DNA of 6,429 nt. Source: Acidobacteriota bacterium (lineage in GTDB: Bacteria > Acidobacteriota > Terriglobia > UBA7540). The notes beneath the pieces were generated by a model. The model was not told the DNA's origin. It made no database searches and worked only from the letters and a program-made list of their open reading frames with translations. Below, one piece after another: positions 1-5,674 of this stretch. The stretch's first letter is position 1. Every line of letters starts with the position of its first letter. The DNA is taken from assembly GCA_021789565.1 (NCBI GenBank), contig JAJYJL010000190.1, positions 3,286-9,714 on the forward strand, given 5' to 3'. Made by a program: the position numbers and the translations under genes.

Positions 1-542
1 TTAAACGCCGGTAGCATGGCGGCCAAAGCGCCGCCGTTCGCGCTGAGCACCATGCCGGTCCGGAGGTTCAACACCCGGATCCCCTTTTGACGGGCGGGCT
101 CGGAGGCCGCCTCCCATTCCTTGCAGACCTCAGTCAGAAAGCCCGTTCCCGGCGGACTTTCTTCAGTGAGAATTTCTTCACCGCGTGTGCCGTAGAATCC
201 CACAGCTGACGCGGAAACAAACACCCGCGGAGGGGCCGCGAGCTGTGCCAGGGATTCCGAGAGCAGGCGTGTTGTTTTCACTCGACTTTCGCGGATGCGC
301 TTCTTCTGCCCGTCGGTCCAGCGGCCTGCGGCGATGTTTTCCCCGGCAAGATGCACCACCGCCTCCAACTGTTCCAGGGAGCTGGGCCGCAGCTTGCCGG
401 CGTCGGGGTCCCACACGATCGTGTTTGCGCCGCGGGCTCTGGAGTGGCGAACCAGGCGGATGACTTCATGCCCTTGTCCTATTAAGAGCGAAACCAGCGG
501 TGAACCGACCAGCCCACTTGAACCCGTCACGAGGATTCTCAT
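1..542 (-). CDS. TIGR01777-family NAD(P)-dependent epimerase (YfcH-like), C-terminus cut by window edge
   Basis: The frame starts at ATG 542-540 and stays open to the left edge, giving 180 residues of a protein that is usually about 300 residues long. The start MRILVTGSSGLVGSPL is an N-terminal Rossmann strand with the dinucleotide-binding glycine motif G-x2-G-x2-G (residues 7-13). Further signatures of this extended-SDR subfamily follow: HLAGENIAAGRWTD (64-77), SASAVGFYG (110-118), TEESPPGTGFL (126-136) and LNLRTGMVLS (158-167). A purine-rich GGGGGA lies a few bases upstream of the ATG as a possible ribosome binding site. The physiological substrate of the family is not settled; E. coli YfcH is the usual reference. 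The TTA at 1-3 reads as TAA on this strand but is out of frame, so the gene continues beyond the window. It is transcribed divergently from the receiver-like gene. Confidence 0.9.
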   Translation of the reverse strand, partial: MRILVTGSSGLVGSPLVSLLIGQGHEVIRLVRHSRARGANTIVWDPDAGKLRPSSLEQLEAVVHLAGENIAAGRWTDGQKKRIRESRVKTTRLLSESLAQLAAPPRVFVSASAVGFYGTRGEEILTEESPPGTGFLTEVCKEWEAASEPARQKGIRVLNLRTGMVLSANGGALAAMLPAF

Positions 543-616
543 AATGATCTATCCCCCAGAGGTCAGTGTCCCGATCCCCACGGCAGGCATGAACTTGAGC
601 GCCGTGCCGCCAGCGC

Positions 617-631
617 CTAACGTCAGGTTAG
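617..631. repeat. Short inverted repeat in the divergent intergenic region
   Basis: CTAAC (617-621) and GTTAG (627-631) form a perfect 5-bp inverted repeat around a 5-base centre. It lies upstream of the epimerase gene, between the two divergent genes. It could be an operator half-site pair or the base of a small hairpin in the epimerase leader. Repeats this short also arise by chance, and no known regulator site was recognised. Confidence 0.25.
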
Positions 632-682
632 CACATCCCCGCCTTTGAAACCTTCAGATAAATGCAGGGCGGCGCGGGTACC

Positions 683-720
683 AATGCGATGTGAGCATTC
701 CTGTGACTCGAAGTTATACT
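683..720 (+). promoter_or_regulatory. Possible promoter with overlapping inverted repeat for the receiver-like gene
   Basis: TATACT at 715-720 is a good match to a sigma-70 type -10 hexamer. At a 17-bp spacing lies TGAGCA (692-697), a poor -35 match. A perfect inverted repeat, AATGC (683-687) and GCATT (695-699), overlaps the -35 position and could bind a regulator. The -10 ends only 10 bases before the ATG at 731, so a transcript from it would have almost no leader. This agrees with the weak Shine-Dalgarno match before that gene. The call is inferred from spacing and hexamer similarity only. Confidence 0.3.
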
Positions 721-730
721 TGGACTTAAC

Positions 731-1090
731 ATGCCTCGCATCCTGATTGCCGGAAAGCATTGGACTGCGCGGGCGCTGCTACGCGCGCAGTTGATTGAAG
801 AGGGCTTCGACATCGAAGCTCATGAAGACGTGCAATCGGCGGATCGCAGCCTTTGGGCCAGCAAGATCATGCCGCACCTTTTGATTGCTGACCTTTTCGA
901 AAGCGAAACACCGGCGAAAGATGTCGAGAGGCTTTCCCGGTGGGTGGAGCATGTGCCCATCTGGGTCCTGGCCGGGCATGCCACCGGCGAAGTTGCCGCG
1001 CTGGAAGGTCGCGGCTTTGAGAGAGTCTTATACCGGCCGCTCGATATGGGAAAGCTGGTACAGGAGGCCAAACAGCGGCTGGCGAGATGA
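731..1090 (+). CDS. Stand-alone receiver-like (CheY-fold) protein with a degenerate phosphorylation pocket
   Basis: The product is 119 residues, the length of one response-regulator receiver domain, with no output domain. The pattern fits the alternating beta/alpha fold: RILIAGKHWTARALLRAQLIEEGFDIE at the start, then HLLIADLF with Asp54 where the phospho-acceptor normally sits, WVLAGHA, and VLYRPLDMGKLVQEAKQRL at the end. Several receiver landmarks are replaced. The N-terminal acidic pair that binds Mg is Gly8-Lys9, the Thr/Ser switch is Ala81, and the Lys of the Lys-Pro pair is Arg102 (Arg102-Pro103). Canonical phosphotransfer chemistry is therefore doubtful even though Asp54 is present, and the protein may be a pseudo-receiver acting through protein contacts. 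It ends in tandem stops, TGA then TAA. It has only a weak Shine-Dalgarno match and converges on aguA. Its partner is unknown. Confidence 0.8.
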   Translation: MPRILIAGKHWTARALLRAQLIEEGFDIEAHEDVQSADRSLWASKIMPHLLIADLFESETPAKDVERLSRWVEHVPIWVLAGHATGEVAALEGRGFERVLYRPLDMGKLVQEAKQRLAR

Positions 1091-1098
1091 TAAGGGAG

Positions 1099-1117
1099 AT
1101 GCCTGCAATGCGGGCAT
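1099..1117. repeat. Hairpin between the convergent receiver-like gene and aguA
   Basis: Bases 1099-1106 pair with 1110-1117 to give an 8-bp stem with one G-T wobble and a 3-base loop (AAT). It lies in the 60-base gap between two converging genes, where a terminator is expected. Neither strand has a run of T after the stem, so it is not a classic intrinsic terminator. It may stabilise mRNA 3' ends or help termination in both directions. Confidence 0.4.
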
Positions 1118-1124
1118 GCGCTTC

Positions 1125-1134
1125 AGCACGTGCT
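1125..1134. repeat. Perfect 10-bp palindrome AGCACGTGCT
   Basis: A perfect self-complementary decamer lies 8 bases after the hairpin in the same convergent gap. It could be a protein-binding site, but its place between gene ends rather than at a promoter argues against a transcriptional operator. It is recorded as sequence structure only. Confidence 0.3.
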
Positions 1135-1150
1135 ATGGCAGCAGCGAACT

Positions 1151-2260
1151 TTAGATTTGTTCCTGAGAAGAGCTAACAGTGGCCTCTGCAACTGAGTCCG
1201 CCGCCGGTTGCTGCTGGGTCAGGCAGTGGAGGGTTCCGAGACCCCAGACGAGATCCACAGCGTGGATGCCAACGACGGGCCGGTCCGTAAACAGGTCTGC
1301 CAGAGTACCAAGCGCAACCCGGTCTTGAGGATCGTTGAAAGTTGGGACCAGGACTGCTGCATTGGCGATGTAGAAGTTGGCGTAGCTTGCCGGCAGCCGC
1401 TGGCCGGCGAACACCACAGGGCTCGGCATGGGAAGCGGTACGACTTCGATCCGCGAGCCGTCCTCCAGGCACATGGCTTCAAGGCGCTCGCGATTTTCCT
1501 GGACCACGGCGTAGTTGGGGTCGGCGGAATTTTCCTCGTTTGAGAGAACGACTGTCCTGGGGTCGACGAAACGGCACAGGTCGTCCAGATGGCCGTGCGT
1601 ATCGTCACCGGCGATGCCGCGTCCAAGCCACAGAATGTTTTGCACGCCAAGATTCTGGCGCAGCGCGGCTTCAATCCCGCCCTTGCTGAAACCGGGATTC
1701 CTCACCTGAACTTCGGGATCGAGCAGGCACTCTTCCGTCGCCAGAAGCGTCCCCTGGCCGTTCACGTCGATGCTGCCGCCCTCCAGCACAAAGTCACGGC
1801 CGGCGATACTGGCCGTAAGCAGAGGCATTTTAAGTGCGCGGGCCGCGCGGCCTGGTATGGCGTCATCCTTGTGCCATTCAGGATACTTGGCCCAGGCGTT
1901 GAATCGGAAACGAACAATCGCGACCTGTTCGGGGGGGGCGGATTTCTTCACGAAGATGGGCCCGGAATCACGCGTCCACCCGCGGTCAGTAGGGAAGCGA
2001 AAGAATTCGACGCGGTTGAGATCAACACCGGCCCGCTGCAACACCCTGCGGGCGCGACCTTCGTGGGCCTTCGATTCAACCAGAATTCGAACGATTTCGC
2101 CGGGAGCGAGCTTGCGTGCAATCTCACTGTAGACCCAGGGAATGGGAGCAAAGCGGCCCGGCCAGTCGGTGAGGTTGTGCGGCCAGCCGAGCCATGTGGC
2201 CTCATGCGGTTCCCATTCTGCCGGCATGCGATACCCGAGCGATTGCGGTGTTGCTGCCAC
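1151..2260 (-). CDS. aguA: Agmatine deiminase (agmatine iminohydrolase)
   Basis: This enzyme converts agmatine to N-carbamoylputrescine and ammonia, the second step of the arginine decarboxylase route to putrescine, in the cytoplasm. The 369 residues match the usual family length. Family signatures run in order: MPAEWEPHEATWLGWPHN (12-29), WTRDSGPIFV (95-104), EGGSID (160-165), the long WLGRGIAGDDTHGHLDD (211-227) with the catalytic-site His and Asp residues, and GLGTLHCLTQQ (340-350) with the nucleophilic Cys346. The first codon is GTG (2260-2258), and its G is also the last base of the aguB TAG stop, so the two genes are translationally coupled. An AAAGG sits about 4 bases upstream of the GTG. 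An internal ATG at residue 12 is an alternative start but would lose the coupling. The stop is TAA at 1151-1153. The gene looks intact. Confidence 0.96.
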   Translation of the reverse strand: MAATPQSLGYRMPAEWEPHEATWLGWPHNLTDWPGRFAPIPWVYSEIARKLAPGEIVRILVESKAHEGRARRVLQRAGVDLNRVEFFRFPTDRGWTRDSGPIFVKKSAPPEQVAIVRFRFNAWAKYPEWHKDDAIPGRAARALKMPLLTASIAGRDFVLEGGSIDVNGQGTLLATEECLLDPEVQVRNPGFSKGGIEAALRQNLGVQNILWLGRGIAGDDTHGHLDDLCRFVDPRTVVLSNEENSADPNYAVVQENRERLEAMCLEDGSRIEVVPLPMPSPVVFAGQRLPASYANFYIANAAVLVPTFNDPQDRVALGTLADLFTDRPVVGIHAVDLVWGLGTLHCLTQQQPAADSVAEATVSSSQEQI

Positions 2261-3177
2261 TAGCCTTTCTCTCTTCCTGTTGCCGCCCCTAGAAATCGGC
2301 GGTCGATTCCCTGGTAGGCGTCAATCCGCCGGTCGCGAAGGAAGGGCCAGTTCCGGCGAATGTCCTCGAGATGCGTGAGGTCTATTTCAGCCAACAGAAC
2401 TTCCTCGCGACCAACTGAGGCTTCCGCGATTACCACTCCCTGCGGGTCAGCGATAAACGATGAACCCCAGAATTCGATTCCGGGGCGGTCGCCAGTTTTT
2501 TCAAGGCCGATGCGATTGACGACGGCCACGTAGAGGCCGTTGGCAATCGCGTGCCCACGCTGGACGGTTTTCCAGGCGTCACGCTGTGCCGCGCCGTACC
2601 GCTCCTTCTCGTGCGGGTGCCAGCCGATGGCGGTGGGATAAAAGATGACGTTGGCGCCATCAAGCGCCACCAGGCGCGCTGCCTCAGGATACCACTGGTC
2701 CCAGCAGATGAGCGGCGCCACCCGCCCCACGGTCGTTTGGATGGCGTGGAACCCCCGGTCGCCGGGAGCGAAATAATACTTCTCGTAGTAGCCGGGATCG
2801 TCGGGAATATGCATCTTGCGATAAAGTCCTGCGAGTTTGCCGTCGCGATCAATAACGGCCACGCTGTTGTGGTAAACTCCCGCGGCGCGGCGTTCGAAGA
2901 TGGATGCAATCACGGCCACGCGGGCCTTCCTGGCAACCGGACTAAGGGCCTTAGTGATGGGGCCCGGAATGGGTTCGGCCAGATCGAAGACGCTTGCATC
3001 CTCGCGCTGGCAAAAATAAGTGGAGGCGAAAAGTTCCGGAAGGCAAACAATCGCTGCGGTTTTGCGGGCAGCCTCGCGGACACCTTCGATGGCGCGGCGA
3101 AGGTTCTGGCGTGGGTCAGCTCCGCAAGCCATCTGGACGAGCCCCACTCTAAACCGGTTCTTTATCCTTCTTGGCAT
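2260..3177 (-). CDS. aguB: N-carbamoylputrescine amidase (nitrilase superfamily)
   Basis: This enzyme hydrolyses N-carbamoylputrescine to putrescine, CO2 and ammonia, completing the path begun by AguA. The 305 residues are close to the usual length of about 290-300. The nitrilase catalytic triad is visible: Glu48 in CLPELF, Lys121 in YRKMHIPDDPGYYEKYYF, and Cys158 in LICWDQWYPEAAR. The DDPGYYEKYYFAPGD and CWDQWYPEAAR stretches are typical of the carbamoylputrescine branch, as is EFWGSSFIADPQG (235-247). The start is ATG 3177-3175. An in-frame TGA lies two codons upstream, so no earlier start is possible, and there is no strong Shine-Dalgarno directly before this ATG. It is first in an aguB-aguA operon, sharing one base with aguA. 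No arginine decarboxylase gene is in the window. Confidence 0.96.
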   Translation of the reverse strand: MPRRIKNRFRVGLVQMACGADPRQNLRRAIEGVREAARKTAAIVCLPELFASTYFCQREDASVFDLAEPIPGPITKALSPVARKARVAVIASIFERRAAGVYHNSVAVIDRDGKLAGLYRKMHIPDDPGYYEKYYFAPGDRGFHAIQTTVGRVAPLICWDQWYPEAARLVALDGANVIFYPTAIGWHPHEKERYGAAQRDAWKTVQRGHAIANGLYVAVVNRIGLEKTGDRPGIEFWGSSFIADPQGVVIAEASVGREEVLLAEIDLTHLEDIRRNWPFLRDRRIDAYQGIDRRFLGAATGREKG

Positions 3178-3212
3178 CGTTCAACAGAATACATGAGTCT
3201 CGATTTTCCTCC
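3162..3212 (-). promoter_or_regulatory. Possible translational leader of aguB: GGAGG and an overlapping 10-codon ORF
   Basis: The best Shine-Dalgarno sequence near aguB is GGAGG (3212-3208 on the minus strand). It lies 30 bases before the aguB ATG but 13 bases before another ATG (3194-3192) in a different frame. That ATG opens a 10-codon reading frame (MYSVERCQEG) whose stop, 3164-3162, lies inside aguB. Ribosomes could load at GGAGG and be handed to aguB by coupling, or the short frame could be meaningless and aguB weakly translated. The elements are seen; the mechanism is inferred. Confidence 0.25.
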
Positions 3213-3382
3213 AAGATTCTCCTGCCCTTGATCAATGCTGAACCGCCGGCCCAAGCCCGAACATCTAAGATAATGAGAGCAGCGGCCCTGATGGGCCTGT
3301 GGTGGATCTGGATTCTTTTCAGGTTCAAACTGAGGGAGAATAAACCGATTCCCGGTCGTCCGTTTCATAAGGGTTTTTCCGG

Positions 3383-4363
3383 ATGGATGAAACGCTCCGC
3401 TTTATATTGCATCACGGTTACCTGGTCCTTGCCGCGTGGGTTTTCGTCGAGCAGATTGGATTGCCCCTTCCTGCCCTATTTGGACTTCTCGCCGGTGGAG
3501 CGCTGGCAGGGACGGGCCATCTGAACCTGGCGCTGGTTGTATTTTTTCCTGCAACCGGAGCGCTGCTGGCAGACGTTATCTGGTATCAGCTCGGCAAATA
3601 CCGGGGCACCAAAGTGCTGAGTGTGCTTTGTCGGATTTCGCTGGAGCCGGATTCCTGTGTCCGGAACACTGAGAACCGGTTCGCCCGGAGTGGCCCGAAT
3701 GCCTTGGTGATTGCGAAATTTGTGCCCGGTTTGAGCACCGCTGCGCCGCCCCTGGCGGGCATGTTTGGAATGCGCTTTACGCGCTTCCTGCTTTTCGACG
3801 GGGCAGGGGCTCTGATTTACAACGGGCTGTTCGTGGCCTTGGGCTACGTGTTCAGCTACCAACTCGAAAAAGTGGCCCAAATTGCGCTGCGTCTTGGCGT
3901 GGGGCTGTTGCTGCTGGTGGCGGGTGGGTTGCTTTCTTACATCGCCTGGAAGTATGCCCAGCGGCAGAAGTTCTTGCGAAACCTGCGCGTGAACCGTATT
4001 ACTCCGGAAGAGTTGAAACAAAAGATTGACGCCGGTGAAGAAATCATGGTTGTAGACCTGCGCCACGCAATGGACTTTGAGGCGGACCCCAACACCATTC
4101 CCGGCGCCCTGTTTCTGCCCTCGGAACAATTTGACCAGCGTTACCACGAGATCCCATCGGACCGTGAACTCATTCTCTTCTGCACTTGACCCAACGAGGC
4201 GACCAGCGCCCGTGTGGCGCTGAGGTTGAAAAGGCGGGGCATTACTCGCGTGCGACCGCTGGCCGGCGGCCTGGCCGGGTGGAAAGCAAAAGGATTTCCG
4301 CTGGAACCGCGGCAAACTCTGCCAGAACAGGCAGCATTGGAGCAGCGCACCGAGACGGCATAG
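3383..4363 (+). CDS. Selenocysteine-containing DedA (VTT)-rhodanese fusion protein, UGA read as Sec269
   Basis: Residues 1-195 are a DedA/VTT (SNARE-associated) membrane domain: VEQIGLPLPALFG (22-34), AKFVPGLSTAAPPLAGMFG (111-129) and hydrophobic segments at about 12-64, 135-157 and 165-188. Residues 205-310 form a rhodanese domain, expected on the cytosolic side: VVDLRHAMDFE (223-233), IPGALFLP (239-246), the active-site loop FCT-U-PNEATSARVA (266-279) and RVRPLAGGLAGW. Codon 269 is TGA (4187-4189). The same frame continues for 57 codons to TAG 4361-4363, giving 326 residues. Stopping at the TGA would cut the rhodanese domain inside its catalytic loop. A SECIS-like hairpin follows. AAGGG lies 9 bases before the ATG. 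DedA proteins are linked to lipid translocation and rhodaneses to sulfur transfer; the joint role is unknown. The alternative is a recent Cys-to-stop mutation, which the hairpin makes less likely. A simple ORF call would end at 4189. Confidence 0.82.
4190..4228 (+). promoter_or_regulatory. Putative bacterial SECIS element directing Sec insertion at UGA 4187-4189
   Basis: Just after the in-frame TGA, bases 4204-4210 (CAGCGCC) pair perfectly with 4216-4222 (GGCGCTG). They form a 7-bp stem closing a 5-base loop, CGTGT (4211-4215). The apical loop begins after 21 intervening bases and has G at its second position followed by T. Both features agree with the published bacterial SECIS pattern (loop roughly 16-37 bases downstream, G among the first two loop bases). 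A lower 4-bp stem is also possible: CAAC 4192-4195 with GTTG 4225-4228, separated from the upper stem by an asymmetric internal loop. The element is entirely coding (residues P270 to about L282), as in known bacterial selenoprotein genes. SelB binding is inferred. Confidence 0.7.
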
Positions 4364-4395
4364 TTCCGGCATGCTCTTCAAAATGCAATGGAGAG

Positions 4396-5646
4396 CTACA
4401 GTGCCAGAAGCAAAGGATTTTCAAGAATCTGCTGAAGGGTCTGCAGGAATTTTGCTCCCGTTGCGCCATCCACCACACGATGATCGCAGGAGAGGGTCAT
4501 CCGGCAGCGGAAGCCGATGATGATCTGGCCATTTTCGACCACGGGTTTCTCTTCCACCGAGCCGATTGCCAAAATAGCACCCTCGGGTGGGTTGATCACC
4601 GCTGAGAACTCTACGATGCCCATCATGCCCAGGTTCGAGACGCTGAAGGTCCCGCCCGTGTATTCCTCGGGCTTCAGCTTGCGGGCGCGCGCGCGGGCGA
4701 TCAAGTCCTTGGATTCGGACGAAATCTGCTGCAGGGTCTTGAGGTTGGAATCACGCACCACCGGAGTGATGAGCCCGCCATCAAGGGCAACCGCGATGCT
4801 GAGATGGATGCGGTTGTGGTAACGGATGGCGTCGCCGGTGAAGCTGGCGTTGACGTCGGGATGCTGAGCCAGCGCAACTGCGCAGGCCTTTACGATGATG
4901 TCGTTGTAAGTCAGCTTCAGATCCGGGTTCAGCTTGTTTGCCGACTCGCGCAGTTCCTTCGCCTTCTTCATATCCACATCGATGGTCAGATAGAAGTGCG
5001 GGACCGGGCCGAGACTCTGCGCCAGCCGCTGCGCGATGGTCTTGCGCATCTGGCTGAGAGGCTCATCGCGAAATTCGGGGCCCTGCGGGACAAACTGCGC
5101 TGCGGGAATAGCCAAAGAAGCGCCTGTGGCGGTTGCCGATTCGACGTCGCGGCGGATAATGCGTCCGCCGGGGCCGGAGCCCTGAATGGCAGCGAGGTCG
5201 AGCCCTGTCTCGCGGGCGATGCGGCGCGCCAGAGGTGAAGCGAAAATGCGTCCTCCTGCCGTGGCCGATGGGGGCGCTGCAGGTTGCGGTGCTGAGGAAA
5301 CAGCGGCTGGCTGGGGCGGTTGAGCAGCCGGCGCTTCTTTTTGCTCTGCTTGAGCCGTCACAGCCGGGGCGCCGCCGTTGGAAGAGATAAGTGATGAGAT
5401 ATCCTCTTCGGCCTTCCCGATAATGGCCAGCATCTGCCCGACCGGAACCGTTTCTCCTGCCGGGACCAGGACCTTGCGAAGGACGCCGGAAGCCATCGAC
5501 TCGACTTCCATATCCACTTTGTCGGTTTCGATTTCGACCAGGGCGTCGCCGTTTGCGACCTTTTCGCCTTCGTTCTTAAGCCATTTCAAGACCTTGCCCT
5601 CGGTCATGGTGTCGCTGCCTTTGGGCATGAGAACTCGAGATGCCAT
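4396..5646 (-). CDS. pdhC: Dihydrolipoamide acyltransferase (E2) of a pyruvate dehydrogenase-type complex
   Basis: E2 carries the acyl group on lipoate from E1 to CoA and forms the core of the complex. The 416 residues show the full E2 order. A single lipoyl domain spans about 1-80, with lipoylated Lys43 in EIETDKVDMEVES. A flexible Ala/Pro/Gln-rich linker covers about 92-130. The peripheral subunit-binding domain is at 135-168 (ASPLARRIARETGLDLAAIQGSGPGGRI). The catalytic domain, about 195-416, has the active-site His389 in SCDHRVVDGATGAKFL and FSVSNLGMMGI (335-344). AGAGG stands 7 bases before the ATG. The gene starts 28 bases after the E1 beta stop, as in a pdhA-pdhB-pdhC operon. It converges on the selenoprotein gene with a 32-base gap. 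The pyruvate assignment rests on the E1 beta partner; a branched-chain substrate is possible. Confidence 0.92.
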   Translation of the reverse strand: MASRVLMPKGSDTMTEGKVLKWLKNEGEKVANGDALVEIETDKVDMEVESMASGVLRKVLVPAGETVPVGQMLAIIGKAEEDISSLISSNGGAPAVTAQAEQKEAPAAQPPQPAAVSSAPQPAAPPSATAGGRIFASPLARRIARETGLDLAAIQGSGPGGRIIRRDVESATATGASLAIPAAQFVPQGPEFRDEPLSQMRKTIAQRLAQSLGPVPHFYLTIDVDMKKAKELRESANKLNPDLKLTYNDIIVKACAVALAQHPDVNASFTGDAIRYHNRIHLSIAVALDGGLITPVVRDSNLKTLQQISSESKDLIARARARKLKPEEYTGGTFSVSNLGMMGIVEFSAVINPPEGAILAIGSVEEKPVVENGQIIIGFRCRMTLSCDHRVVDGATGAKFLQTLQQILENPLLLAL

Positions 5647-5674
5647 GCGTAACCTCTTCAGGAATTTTGCCGGG

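Noticed and set aside
1..3. TTA at the left edge as a TAA stop of the epimerase gene
   Set aside because: The epimerase frame places codon boundaries at 5-3, so this triplet is out of frame and the protein would be far too short for the family.
1088..1090. TGA of the receiver-like gene as another Sec codon
   Set aside because: TAA follows directly in frame and the receiver domain is complete at this point, so it is an ordinary stop.
1589..2263. 224-codon plus-strand frame opposite aguA
   Set aside because: It is antisense to a well-conserved agmatine deiminase and has no domain-like features.
2551..3231. 226-codon plus-strand frame opposite aguB
   Set aside because: It is antisense to an intact nitrilase-family gene with its full catalytic triad; a shadow frame.
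4187..4189. TGA as the true end of a 268-residue DedA protein, or as a nonsense mutation making a pseudogene
   Set aside because: It would end the protein inside the rhodanese catalytic loop, while the same frame goes on to complete the domain without another stop or frameshift. A SECIS-like hairpin follows at the correct spacing. It is kept as the main alternative, not excluded.
3476..4381. 301-codon minus-strand frame opposite the DedA-rhodanese gene
   Set aside because: It is a long shadow frame caused by codon bias. Its translation (Gln, His and Arg rich) has no recognisable motifs, while the plus strand has clear DedA and rhodanese signatures.
4186..4605. 139-codon plus-strand reading frame after the TGA
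   Set aside because: It is in a different frame from the rhodanese continuation, runs antisense into the E2 gene, and resembles no protein family.
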